Below, piece by piece: positions 18,667-26,972 of a stretch of 64,000 nt of DNA (positions within the stretch are counted from its first letter, which is position 1; the number at the start of each line of letters is the position of its first letter). The DNA is from Sphingomonas sp. Root720 (GTDB lineage Bacteria; Pseudomonadota; Alphaproteobacteria; Sphingomonadales; Sphingomonadaceae). The notes under the pieces were generated by a model, which was not told the DNA's origin, made no database searches, and saw only the letters and a program-made list of their open reading frames with translations. The DNA lies in assembly GCF_001428605.1 (NCBI RefSeq), contig NZ_LMID01000014.1, positions 124,972 through 188,971 on the forward strand, given 5' to 3'. Position numbers and translations under genes: made by a program.

Positions 18667-20313
18667 TCACCCATAGATCGCCTCCTTGAACGGGGCTTCG
18701 CCGACCCGGCGATAGGTGTCGAGGAAGCGTTCGCCGTCGTCGCGCAGCGCGGTGTAGACGTCGACCGCCTTCTCGATCGCGTCGACCACCCCGTCCTCGG
18801 AGAAGCCGGGGCCGATGATCTTGGCGAGGCTGGCGTCCTCCGCCCCCGATCCGCCGAAGGAGAGCTGGTAATTCTCCTCGCCCTTCCGGTCGACGCCGAG
18901 GATGCCGATATGGCCGGCATGGTGGTGGCCGCAGGCGTTGATGCAGCCCGAGATCTTGAGCTTGAGTTCGCCCAGGTCGCGCTGCCGGTCGAGATCGCCG
19001 AACCGCTTGGCGATCTTCTGCGCCAGCGGGATCGAGCGGGCATTGGCGAGGCTGCAATAATCGAGGCCCGGGCAGGCGATGATGTCGCCGACCAGATCGA
19101 GATTGGGGGTGGCGAGGCCGGCCGCGTCGAGCTTCTGCCAGATCGCGTGGAGATCGGCCTTCTTCACATGCGGCAGGACGACGTTCTGGGCATGGGTGAT
19201 GCGCAGCTCGTCGAAGCCGTAGGCCTCCGCGAGATCGGCCATCAGGTCGATCTGCGCCGAGGAAGCGTCGCCCGGGATGCCGGTGGTCGGCTTCAGGCTG
19301 ATGTTGACGATCGCATAGCCCGGCGCCTTGTGCGCGGCGACCTGCCGGTCGACCCACGCCAGGAACTCGGGGGCGAGGCCCGGGTCGTTCCGGTCGATGT
19401 CGTCGGGCAGCCCGGTCTCGAAGGCGGGCGGCGCGAAGCTGTCGGCGATCCGCTGGAACTCCGCCTCGGGCGCGTCGAGGCCGAGCGTGCGGGTGTGGAG
19501 AAATTCCGCCTCGACCTGGCGGCGATATTCGTCGGCGCCGAGTTCGTGGACGAGGATCTTGATCCGCGCCTTGTAGAGATTGTCGCGGCGGCCGTAGCGG
19601 TTGTAGACGCGCAGGCAGGCCTCGACATAGGCGAGCAGGTCGGCCTTGGGCAGGAAGTCGCGGATCACCGGGGCGACCATCGGGGTGCGGCCCATCCCGC
19701 CGCCGACGAACACGCGGAAACCCGCCTCGCCCGCGGCGTCGCGATGGATCTGCAGCCCGATGTCGTGGAGCCTGACCGCGGCGCGGTCCTCGTCGCTCGC
19801 GATCACCGCGATCTTGAACTTGCGCGGCAGGTAGCTGAACTCGGGGTGGAAGGTGCTCCACTGGCGCAGCAGCTCGGCCCAGGGGCGCGGATCCTCGACC
19901 TCGTCGGCGGCGGCGCCGGCATATTGGTCGGACGAGATGTTGCGGATGCAGTTGCCGCTGGTCTGGATCGCATGCATCTGCACGGTCGCCAGCTCGGCGA
20001 GGATCTCGGGCGCGTCGGCGAGCTTGATCCAGTTGTACTGGAGGTTCTGCCGGGTGGTGAAATGCCCATAGTCCTTGTCGTATTTGCGGGCGATGTGCGC
20101 GAGCATGCGCATCTGCCGGCCCGACAGCGTGCCATAGGGGATGGCGACGCGCAGCATATAGGCGTGGAGCTGGAGATAGAGGCCGTTCATCAGCCGCAGC
20201 GGCTTGAACTGGTCCTCGGTCATCTCGCCGGCGAGGCGGCGGTTGACCTGGTCGCGGAACTCCTCGACGCGGGCCTCGACGATCGCCTGGTCATATTCGT
20301 CATAGCGGTACAT
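18667..20313 (-). CDS. cysI: Sulfite (nitrite/sulfite) reductase hemoprotein
   Basis: 548 aa. It reduces sulfite to sulfide at a coupled siroheme-[4Fe-4S] centre. The cluster ligands are ACPGLDYCSLA (near 413) and SGCINACGHHH (near 454), with duplicated ferredoxin-like half-domains (HFTTRQNLQYNW; TGIPGDASSAQ). The N-terminus MYRYDEYDQAIVEAR fits the sphingomonad type. The C-terminal codons for ...IYG and the stop contain ATGGGTGA, identical to the DUF934 start region. It lies 1 bp after DUF2849, and cobA upstream supplies siroheme precursor. Confidence 0.94.
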   Translation of the reverse strand: MYRYDEYDQAIVEARVEEFRDQVNRRLAGEMTEDQFKPLRLMNGLYLQLHAYMLRVAIPYGTLSGRQMRMLAHIARKYDKDYGHFTTRQNLQYNWIKLADAPEILAELATVQMHAIQTSGNCIRNISSDQYAGAAADEVEDPRPWAELLRQWSTFHPEFSYLPRKFKIAVIASDEDRAAVRLHDIGLQIHRDAAGEAGFRVFVGGGMGRTPMVAPVIRDFLPKADLLAYVEACLRVYNRYGRRDNLYKARIKILVHELGADEYRRQVEAEFLHTRTLGLDAPEAEFQRIADSFAPPAFETGLPDDIDRNDPGLAPEFLAWVDRQVAAHKAPGYAIVNISLKPTTGIPGDASSAQIDLMADLAEAYGFDELRITHAQNVVLPHVKKADLHAIWQKLDAAGLATPNLDLVGDIIACPGLDYCSLANARSIPLAQKIAKRFGDLDRQRDLGELKLKISGCINACGHHHAGHIGILGVDRKGEENYQLSFGGSGAEDASLAKIIGPGFSEDGVVDAIEKAVDVYTALRDDGERFLDTYRRVGEAPFKEAIYG

Positions 20314-20314
20314 G

Positions 20315-20611
20315 TCAGATCACCCAGTCGCCGATGGTGGGATCGGCGGGTTTGAGGCCCAGGTCGGGGCGGACGGTCGGCCCGATCGCGCGGATGCGGT
20401 CCTTGATATGGGCGGGGCGGGGCCCGGCGTCGGTCATCTCGGCCTGGATCACATAGGGGCCGTTGACCCGGCGCGCGGCTTCCTCGCGCGCGCCGATCGC
20501 CTCGCCCTGGTTGTCGACGTCGACCGCATGCTCGATGTGCCGCGACCAGCCGTCGCCGGTCCACCAGGTCACGTCCCCCGTGATCAGATCGTTGCCGGTC
20601 AATATCTTCAC
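20315..20611 (-). CDS. DUF2849 protein
   Basis: 98 aa with a GTG start that overlaps the cobA stop (GTGA), which fixes the start. VKILTGNDLITGDVTWW is the family's opening. DUF2849 occurs between cobA/cysG and cysI in alphaproteobacteria; the function is unknown, and a role in the sulfite reductase system is inferred from its position. Confidence 0.88.
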   Translation of the reverse strand: MKILTGNDLITGDVTWWTGDGWSRHIEHAVDVDNQGEAIGAREEAARRVNGPYVIQAEMTDAGPRPAHIKDRIRAIGPTVRPDLGLKPADPTIGDWVI

Positions 20612-21417
20612 GCTTCGTCTTCCATCACATGCGCCTGGCGTTGGGCCTGCGCCGCGAAGGCGGCGAGGCGGTTTTCGGCATCGGACAGCAGGACGACCTC
20701 GCCCACCACGATGATCGCGGGGCTCACCACCGCCTCGCGGACGACCATGTCGCCGAGGTCGGCGAGCAGGGTCCGCAGCGCGCGCGCGCCTTCGAGCGTG
20801 CCGCGTTCGAGCACCGCCACCGGCATGCCGGGGGCGACGCCGTCGGCCATCAGCTTGTCGGCGATCTGGCTGGCGGAGGTGACGCCCATATAGATGACGA
20901 GGGTGCGGCCCTGGCCGGCGAGCCCGGCCCAATTCTGTTCGGCGAGCCCCTTGCAGGTGCCGGCGACGAAGCTGACCGCGCTCGACCAGTCGCGGTGGGT
21001 GAGCGGCAGCATCGCTTCCGCCGCGCAGCCGAGCGCCGAGGAGACGCCGGGGACGACCTCGACCGGGAGGCCCGCGGCGCGCACCGCCTCGACCTCCTCG
21101 CCGCCGCGGCCGAAGACGAAGGGATCGCCGCCCTTGAGCCGCACGACCACCGACCCCGCCTTCACATGGGCGATGATCAGCGCGTTGATCGCGTCCTGGG
21201 GCAGCGTGTGGCGATCGCGCTTCTTGGCGACCGAGATGCGCTGCGCCGAAGGCGGCGCATGATCGAGCACGCGCGGATCGATCAGCCCGTCATGGACGAC
21301 GATGTCGGCGACGCGCAGCGCTTCGACGGCGCGCACGGTCAGCAGGCCGGGATCGCCGGGACCGGCGCCGACCAGGATGACGCGCCCACGCGCTTCGGGA
21401 TCGAGCAAGGATGCCAT
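20608..21417 (-). CDS. cobA: Uroporphyrinogen-III C-methyltransferase
   Basis: 269 aa, the CysG C-terminal-type domain without the siroheme synthase N-domain. It uses SAM to methylate uroporphyrinogen III to precorrin-2, the siroheme precursor. Motifs are VILVGAGPGDPGLLT, VVHDGLI, VVRLKGGDPFVFGRGGEE (in part: LKGGDPFVFGRG) and the VVPGVSSALG loop. The ATG before ASLLDPEARG is chosen. It heads the sulfur operon, so siroheme production is tied to CysI. Confidence 0.94.
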   Translation of the reverse strand: MASLLDPEARGRVILVGAGPGDPGLLTVRAVEALRVADIVVHDGLIDPRVLDHAPPSAQRISVAKKRDRHTLPQDAINALIIAHVKAGSVVVRLKGGDPFVFGRGGEEVEAVRAAGLPVEVVPGVSSALGCAAEAMLPLTHRDWSSAVSFVAGTCKGLAEQNWAGLAGQGRTLVIYMGVTSASQIADKLMADGVAPGMPVAVLERGTLEGARALRTLLADLGDMVVREAVVSPAIIVVGEVVLLSDAENRLAAFAAQAQRQAHVMEDEA

Positions 21418-21437
21418 GGGGTGCCAGATGGGCCCGG

Positions 21438-22019
21438 TTACCGCGTTGCGCAAATCAAGGATGCTTGGGGGCGGGCCAAGTTTTCTTTGCCCAAGGGGTC
21501 AGGCCCTTTTTCCTTGCCCTTCGCCACCGCGCCCTTCCGGCGGAGGCCGGAATCTCGGGAGGCGAGGGCGCGGCCTCGTCGGTCAGGCCATCTCGGCGCG
21601 CCTCCAGTCGCGTCCAGTTGCGAGCCCTTCGCGAAAACGCCGGGTGCATGGGGTTGATCTTCGAATTTTATATTTTTTCTTTTCGACGCGGCCGGGATCG
21701 GCGGCCTTGGCAGATCTTCCGCCCCGCCCCCGCCCCCGCCCCCGGCTGCGACGACCGCCACCCTCCGGCCGAAATTTCCGGGACTGGTGGCGCGCAGATA
21801 GCGGACGATCGCCCTGACCCGCCCAGAATACCAGCCATGCTTCACGGCGTTGGCATTGCCGCGCGGCGCGCCGCTGCCCTTGCCGCCATGCATGCGGCAC
21901 CGCCGCCGGCCGTTCACCGCGGGCGACCGGCACGGCTGGCCCGAGCGGGTGCGGGCGCCGCAGCGGGGCGCGGCGGCGAGGATGTCGGGTTGTGCGGACG
22001 GGATCGGCTGGGGGTGCAT
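21438..22019 (-). CDS. HGG-motif protein with zinc-knuckle-like N-terminus; repeat-derived tail
   Basis: 193 aa as an open frame. Residues about 18-64 carry CGARTRSGQPCRSPAVNGRRRCRMHGG followed by GAPRGNANAVKHGWYS (both quoted in part here: RCRMHGGKGSGAPRGN, NAVKHGWYS). This is the HGG-x-G/NA-x-KHG family often found in phage-like or accessory regions; the function is unknown. After about residue 95 the sequence runs through a (GGGGGC)n hexamer tract encoding seven glycines, an AT-rich patch and remnants of the palindromic repeat. The last 80 or so residues are therefore probably not conserved protein. Confidence 0.6.
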   Translation of the reverse strand: MHPQPIPSAQPDILAAAPRCGARTRSGQPCRSPAVNGRRRCRMHGGKGSGAPRGNANAVKHGWYSGRVRAIVRYLRATSPGNFGRRVAVVAAGGGGGGGAEDLPRPPIPAASKRKNIKFEDQPHAPGVFAKGSQLDATGGAPRWPDRRGRALASRDSGLRRKGAVAKGKEKGPDPLGKENLARPQASLICATR

Positions 22020-22217
22020 GGCTTCGCTCCGGCATGGGCCTGCGACGGCGTTGGGCATGGTCCTGGGGACCGGCCTTCCTAGCGGATTATCGTGCGAATG
22101 ACAAGAACAAAAAGGGAACTTGGGAGCGCCGCTCGATCGCCCGGATGGCGGAAACAGCGCCATTGCGGGGGATAGGGGGGAGGGCCATGATGGCAGCGAC
22201 GACGGAAGGGGTGGACG

Positions 22218-22568
22218 ATGGCCGACGACCGACAGACGCTGGACCCGCCGCCTGCGCCGGCGGCGCGGGGCGCCCGCCGACAGGGCAGGCCGGCCCGCAC
22301 GGCGGCGGTGGCGAAGCCCGGGATCGTCGCCACGCACGCTTCGGCGACCGGGGCGGCCGCCGTGGGTTCGGCCAGCGTCGGCGCGCTCGCGCTGATGTCG
22401 GTGGGCCTCGGCGCGCTGGCGGTCGGGGCGATCGCGGTGGGGGCGGTCGCCATCGGCCGGCTCCGCATCGGCAAGGCGCGCATCCGCAAGCTGCGCATCG
22501 ACGAACTCGAAGTGGGGAGCCTGATCCGCCTCGATGATGATGGGGCGTCGGGCGGGCGGGCAGAGTAG
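22218..22568 (+). CDS. Pentapeptide-like repeat protein
   Basis: 116 aa. A Pro/Ala/Arg-rich N-terminus (1-45) is followed by about eleven five-residue units (residues about 47-102) of the form A/R-V/I-G-x-L/V: AVGSA, SVGAL, ALMSV, GLGAL, AVGAI, AVGAV, AIGRL, RIGKA, RIRKL, RIDEL, EVGSL. Such a period predicts a right-handed beta-helix. The helix shifts from hydrophobic/Gly faces to charged ones along its length. GGAAGGGGTGGACG lies just before the ATG. Function unknown; divergent from the HGG-motif gene. Confidence 0.65.
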   Translation: MADDRQTLDPPPAPAARGARRQGRPARTAAVAKPGIVATHASATGAAAVGSASVGALALMSVGLGALAVGAIAVGAVAIGRLRIGKARIRKLRIDELEVGSLIRLDDDGASGGRAE

Positions 22569-22978
22569 GCGGGGGAGGGCTTTCGCGCCTCGTCCTCGAT
22601 CCGTTCGGTCTCCGACCGACGCCGAGGCGCAGGATCGGCAGAATGTCCCGAAACGGAAAGCGCATGCCGAACAGGGCGAGGCGAGGGCGGTCGCCGTCGA
22701 ACGGGGTGGAAAGCCGGACGCCGCCTGGCTAGAGGTTCACGATCCGATTGCATCGGATCGGCCGCTCCAGCGTGTTGTCTTACCGCGATTTCCGAGTCGG
22801 CAGATGTTTCCATCTGCCTCGAAATCGCTCTAAGCCTGCGCCGAGAGCAGGATGGACAGCCCAGCCCACATCCCGGCCGGCAACGGTCGCCGCCTTCAAC
22901 CGTGCCGCCGCGGCGCGCCCCGGCCGCTTCGGCGGCGCGCAGGCCGTCGCGCCGGCCCTCTTTCCGGCAGATTTCCGC
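22569..22978. other. Intergenic region holding a dispersed repeat
   Basis: 410 bp between the pentapeptide-like gene and the STAS-like gene. It contains the repeat at 22731-22831. Frames that run through it into the next gene translate the repeat and are unlikely to be real N-termini. Nothing else recognised. Confidence 0.6.
22731..22831. repeat. 102-bp dispersed repeat, copy 1
   Basis: It matches 38079-38180 over its whole length. It has a perfect palindrome GATCCGAT-TGC-ATCGGATC at 22741-22759, a second hairpin GGCAGATG / CATCTGCC at 22799-22817, and an end GAAATCGCTCT that pairs with the opposite end of the element. The left end has lost two bases relative to copy 2. Confidence 0.8.
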
Positions 22979-23371
22979 GTGTTCAGCTTCGTCTACGATA
23001 ACAACGCCCATATCCTCCGGATCAGCGTGGAGGGTCTATGGGCGCCCGAAGACGTCCCCGCGCTGGCGGCGGCGCTCGGCAGCGCGGCCCGGCGGGCGAG
23101 CGCCATCCGCGACGATTTCGACGTCATCGTCGAATCGCTCGACTTCCCGCTCCAGGCCGACGACGTCGCCGATGCGCTGTCGGATATCATGCGCGTCGGC
23201 ATGGCGCTGACCACGGGCCACGCCGCGGTGGTCGTCGGCAGCCTCGCCAACCGCGAGCAGGCCGAGCGGACGCTGGCCCACCCCCATCTCAGGGTTTTCA
23301 TGTCGATGGAGGAGGCGCAGCGCTGGCTGGCCGAGGCGGGTGCGGCGCGACGAGGCGCGGGGGTGCGGTAG
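22979..23371 (+). CDS. STAS/SpoIIAA-like domain protein
   Basis: 130 aa from a GTG at 22979. The segment FSFVYDNNAHILRISVEGLW ... VIVESLDFPLQADDVADAL ... HAAVVVGSLANREQAERTL ... VFMSMEEAQRWLAEAG has the alternating strand-helix pattern of short STAS-like proteins in alphaproteobacteria. These are of unknown function. An open frame goes back to 22748 but its first 28 codons are the dispersed repeat, so a start near 22979 is preferred. No clear Shine-Dalgarno sequence is visible, and the exact start is uncertain. Confidence 0.6.
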   Translation: MFSFVYDNNAHILRISVEGLWAPEDVPALAAALGSAARRASAIRDDFDVIVESLDFPLQADDVADALSDIMRVGMALTTGHAAVVVGSLANREQAERTLAHPHLRVFMSMEEAQRWLAEAGAARRGAGVR

Positions 23372-23708
23372 TGAGAGGTGGCGGTGGCGAGGCGCGGGCG
23401 CGCCGCTGAGCGCGCTTCGCTGTCGGGCGGCCGCCTGATCGCTTTCGGCGTCTAGCGACCAGACCCAATCACTCACATCGGCCGCCAAGAACGTCTGCTC
23501 CGAACAGAACCTGCCGATCTATCGCTCCGAAGCTTTTGCGTTTGCAGCATGCTCGCTCGAATTGAACGCGCCGCTGTATGGAGTTCTGAGATAAGGAGTC
23601 AAAACGGTACGTCGTCATCCGAGGAATGCTCATGCGCGTCCCCCAAAGCGACGTCATGCACGACATTAAATGCACGGGCCAGCGTAGAGCTGAACAAGCT
23701 CTCTTCGA
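23372..23708. other. Intergenic region, boundary of lower-GC segment
   Basis: 337 bp after the STAS-like gene and before the end of the kinase operon. Base composition drops from about 23450 onward. Only short open frames without recognisable motifs are present; no repeat or RNA gene was seen. Confidence 0.5.
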
Positions 23709-24782
23709 TCATGGCTTCAGTGGCACCTTAACAAGAGGAAACGCCCTGGGTGAAGGCTTGCCCGGGTGTCTTGCAAACCAGACACGATCCCCAACGCTAA
23801 CAGAGGCGCCGCCATAGAAGCTGGCCGTGTGATACATGACAGAGGGGCCGTGATCGGCAGTTATGAAACCTACCGTCATGCTCTGCTTGTGGTTTATTGT
23901 GCCAAGCTCATAGGCATCTACAGAAAAACAAAGGCCATCCAAAGTCGTGCATAGCTGATCTGCAGTTGGCCGATCTGCTCCATTTTTCGCAAAGCACGAA
24001 AGTATAATGGCCATGATTTCTTCACCCAAGCTCTTAAATTGAGCGCCAGCGATTTGCTGAGGGGGTGGCGGGGGCACGGCGTTCAAAATATTTGGAACGC
24101 TTAGAAGCCCTTGTCCAAAAGGCTGCTTGCCGGAAAGCAGCTCATACATAATGGCGGCGATCGCCCACACGTCCGAAGCGAAAGAAGCGTTCTTAAAATC
24201 TGTTATGCTCTCAGGTGCCATGTAAGGAATCGCACCTATGACGGTCTTTGACGTGGTATTCCCGCGCGGACCGATTCCATGTCCGATTTCGGCTTCCGCC
24301 ATTTTCGCGATGCCGAAATCGGTAATCTTGATGCCCGAAAAATGATGGCCGCCAAGTACCATGATATTGCTCGGCTTCAGATCCCTGTGAATTACTCCAG
24401 CGTGATGGGACGCCGCCAAGCCTTTTGCAAGTTGCTGAAAAATCTTGGCTACGGTCGATGGAGGTAGAATTGGAACCTCGTCCGGCACGACTTTCCCTAA
24501 ATCGGCCCCGTCAACAAATTCCTCAATCAAGTAGTTTCCCGTGCCATCTTCCACGTAATCCAGAGTTTTAGCCACGTTTGCGTGGTTCACCCTCGCACTG
24601 ACGACAGCAGAGCTTTGAAAGCGACGAACGCCGCTGCTGTCTTTCGGAACTTTCAGCGCCACACTGCGCCGGAAAAGTTCATCCTGGGCTTCGTAGACGT
24701 GCTGCATGCCCCCCGCGCCAACGTAGCGAACAATCTGATACCGTCCGCCTATGGGCGGCGATGAAGGTGAAAGAAGCGACAT
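23709..24782 (-). CDS. Serine/threonine protein kinase (Hanks type), third gene of PP2C-kinase operon
   Basis: 357 aa. The kinase domain spans about residues 15-290: Gly-loop VGAGGMQHVYEA, VAIK-like Lys in VALKVPK (about K41), catalytic loop HRDLKPSN (about 131-138), DFG in ITDFGIA (about 155) and the APE motif as APES. All catalytic residues are present. The remaining 65-70 residues (SMTVGFITADHGPSVMYHTASF...) are beta-rich with no transmembrane segment, so it is cytosolic. The start overlaps the stop of the second kinase by one base (TGATG). GC content and codon use are clearly lower than in the flanks. Confidence 0.9.
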   Translation of the reverse strand: MSLLSPSSPPIGGRYQIVRYVGAGGMQHVYEAQDELFRRSVALKVPKDSSGVRRFQSSAVVSARVNHANVAKTLDYVEDGTGNYLIEEFVDGADLGKVVPDEVPILPPSTVAKIFQQLAKGLAASHHAGVIHRDLKPSNIMVLGGHHFSGIKITDFGIAKMAEAEIGHGIGPRGNTTSKTVIGAIPYMAPESITDFKNASFASDVWAIAAIMYELLSGKQPFGQGLLSVPNILNAVPPPPPQQIAGAQFKSLGEEIMAIILSCFAKNGADRPTADQLCTTLDGLCFSVDAYELGTINHKQSMTVGFITADHGPSVMYHTASFYGGASVSVGDRVWFARHPGKPSPRAFPLVKVPLKP

Positions 24783-25849
24783 CAAAGAGTTACCTCTGGA
24801 TGCGACAAAGCGCAGGGAACGGAGGCCCGGACGCCTCCCCCTTGGCCGAACACGATAACGCATGCTCCCGTAAGTCGCTGGCCAATCTGCGCGGGCGAAT
24901 TGTTTATCATTACGGTGCCGCTAAATCCTGTCACCGTGAACCTGATACCATCGTACCCAACGGAAATCATGTTCCCATTCCACGAAAGATTGGCAGTACG
25001 ATTAGTTGAATCAACAAAGTTCTCTTTGCCGTTATACGTCAGAAGAAGCTTATGCTGATCGCGCAGAAGTTCATCCGCGATTGCCGCCTTTACTGTGGAG
25101 ATCGGCGGACGAAAACTTGGATTGGGATCGATACAGGCTTGGAGCAGGTTAGCGATCGACGATGGAACGGACGCTTGCAAGTTGCGGAAACTGAACCCTG
25201 GGATCGGCAGGTTGGGCGGCATGTCGTAAAGCTCTGCTGGTAGGTTTCCCCCATTAAGCATCCAAATGGCAACGCAACCGAATGCGAAGACATCAACAGG
25301 CGGAGCATAAGGGAAAATTCCAGCCGGCGTGGCTTTGAAAACCTCAGGCGGTGTATATCCACGAGTAAAGTACAACGAAGCCGTGCCGCTCGAGGTGCTC
25401 AACTTTGCCAATCCGAAGTCAAAAATCTTTAATTGTCCGTTGGCATCGAACTTCATGTTATCTGGCTTAAGATCCCTATGAATTAGATCATGCGCGTGGA
25501 TCTCGGAAATCCCCGCACAAATTGGATACAGAGCCTTTAGAGCGTCAACGCCACTCGCGCCGACGTGGCAGGGTAAAAGTTCTGCCCCAGAAAGATATTC
25601 CTCAACAAAAGCAACAATATCGTCATTCGAATCTCTGACGACATCGTAAACTTGTACCACATATCGGGATCGTATTGCCGAAAGGGCAGACAATTCATCA
25701 AGCAAGCGGCGCGGTTCAATGCCACGCTTCAGCGATTTGACGACAACTTGACGAGACAGATTTGAATCTTCGCAAAGTACCGTATCAGACATTCCCCCAC
25801 CGTTGAGCGTCTTCACGATGGTTCGATACCGAGGAGGCAGGTTAATCAT
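24782..25849 (-). CDS. Serine/threonine protein kinase with FHA-like C-terminal segment
   Basis: 355 aa. The kinase domain (about 8-265) has the Gly-loop LNGGGMSDTVL, VVVKSLK, HRDLKPDN (about 121-128), FDFGLAK (about 143) and PPEV in place of APE. The C-terminal 80 residues contain NNMISVGYDG-like beta strands then GTVMINNSPAQIGQRLTGAC and VIVFG. The order Gly-Thr, Asn-Asn, Gly-x-x-Leu, Ile-x-x-Gly resembles the end of FHA phosphothreonine-binding domains, although the early FHA Arg/Ser residues are not obvious. It overlaps the phosphatase gene by 8 bases and the next kinase by one, so all three are cotranslated. Confidence 0.88.
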   Translation of the reverse strand: MINLPPRYRTIVKTLNGGGMSDTVLCEDSNLSRQVVVKSLKRGIEPRRLLDELSALSAIRSRYVVQVYDVVRDSNDDIVAFVEEYLSGAELLPCHVGASGVDALKALYPICAGISEIHAHDLIHRDLKPDNMKFDANGQLKIFDFGLAKLSTSSGTASLYFTRGYTPPEVFKATPAGIFPYAPPVDVFAFGCVAIWMLNGGNLPAELYDMPPNLPIPGFSFRNLQASVPSSIANLLQACIDPNPSFRPPISTVKAAIADELLRDQHKLLLTYNGKENFVDSTNRTANLSWNGNMISVGYDGIRFTVTGFSGTVMINNSPAQIGQRLTGACVIVFGQGGGVRASVPCALSHPEVTL

Positions 25850-26972
25850 CTGCCTCGGCCTCCCCTAGTCGGAACAAGACCTCCTGATCCTGGGGATTGC
25901 CACCCGATGAAGCCTTTAATTTTGCGGGCCGATCGGGGCGTTTGCGCGTCGCCTTCCGCTCCTGCGCAGGCTTGCTAGCCGCTTTGCTGGCGTCTGACGG
26001 GACAGCCTTACTTCGGCCAGCCTGCTCGCGATGATCGCCACGGCGCAGATCAGGAAGCCAGACTTCGATGTGGTCGGAGGGCGTCCATATCCGCGCGATA
26101 CTGACACCGACCTCCATTTCTGGCTCATCCGTGTTCGCCGTTAAGCAAGCGATGGATGCGTTGTCAGGTCCGTTCAATGCATTGGCGACGAAGACGGCCT
26201 TACGGGCGAGATCGATCGGCGAGCGAACATGTGCTGCCATCCCTTCCAACGCCTTTCTGCCGAAGCCGTGGGTGCCATCAGACGTCAAAAAGAAAAGGTT
26301 CGTCCCGGCGAAATTTACCGGGAAAAGCGCTGGTGTCATTACAGGGCCGATGCCGACGAACTGAAGCAACCGATTGTCGAGTTCGTCCTCGTTCACATCC
26401 CCAGCCTCCGCCTGAACGATCGCGCTGAGCGTATCGTCGCGCGTAAGGAGCCTCAAGTCGCCGTCATGTTCGACGGCGTAGAGGCGACTGTCTCCCACGT
26501 GGACGCAGGCGCCGGAATCACTGGTAATTGATAGCGCGGTTAGCGTGGTCCCGCCCTTGCCATCATAACGTTCATAGACAGCGGCATTTGCCGCTTCGCA
26601 GGCACGCATGAGATCGAGAGGCGAGAATTCTCTGTCGCTGGTGTTGGCGATCATCGTCGTCAGAAAGGCGGCGGCCGCTCGCGAAGATGCATCGTGGCCG
26701 TTGACCATACCGCCCATGCCGTCACAGACGATCGCGAGCCTGATGCGGCGGCCCACCTTCGTTATAAGCTCGCAGACCACAGCGCGATCTTCGTTGCGTT
26801 CGCGGCTCGGCCCTTGGGTGGATGCCACGGCCATATCGCCGTGGCGGCTTGCCGAACGGCCGTCAGGACCCTCTAGGAGGAACCTGTGTAATCTCGCGTA
26901 AAATTCGCGTTCGAACTGACTTGCGAACATGAAATCAACCGTCTCCCAATTACGATCTAGCCGTTCCGACAA
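25842..26972 (-). CDS. PP2C-family protein phosphatase
   Basis: 376 aa. The PPM/PP2C motifs are present in order: RNEDRAVV (about 59-66), VCDGMGGM (about 83-90), HVGDSRLYAV (about 163), SDGTHGF (about 225) and GPDNASIACL (about 270), supplying the metal-binding Asp residues. An extra N-terminal stretch (1-45) precedes the domain. The last 90 residues are a basic, Ala/Lys/Arg-rich tail ending QEVLFRLGEAEADD. It opens the operon of phosphatase, FHA-like kinase and kinase, a reversible phosphorylation module. No vWA, T6SS or Ter genes adjoin it. The target is unknown. Confidence 0.9.
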   Translation of the reverse strand: MSERLDRNWETVDFMFASQFEREFYARLHRFLLEGPDGRSASRHGDMAVASTQGPSRERNEDRAVVCELITKVGRRIRLAIVCDGMGGMVNGHDASSRAAAAFLTTMIANTSDREFSPLDLMRACEAANAAVYERYDGKGGTTLTALSITSDSGACVHVGDSRLYAVEHDGDLRLLTRDDTLSAIVQAEAGDVNEDELDNRLLQFVGIGPVMTPALFPVNFAGTNLFFLTSDGTHGFGRKALEGMAAHVRSPIDLARKAVFVANALNGPDNASIACLTANTDEPEMEVGVSIARIWTPSDHIEVWLPDLRRGDHREQAGRSKAVPSDASKAASKPAQERKATRKRPDRPAKLKASSGGNPQDQEVLFRLGEAEADD

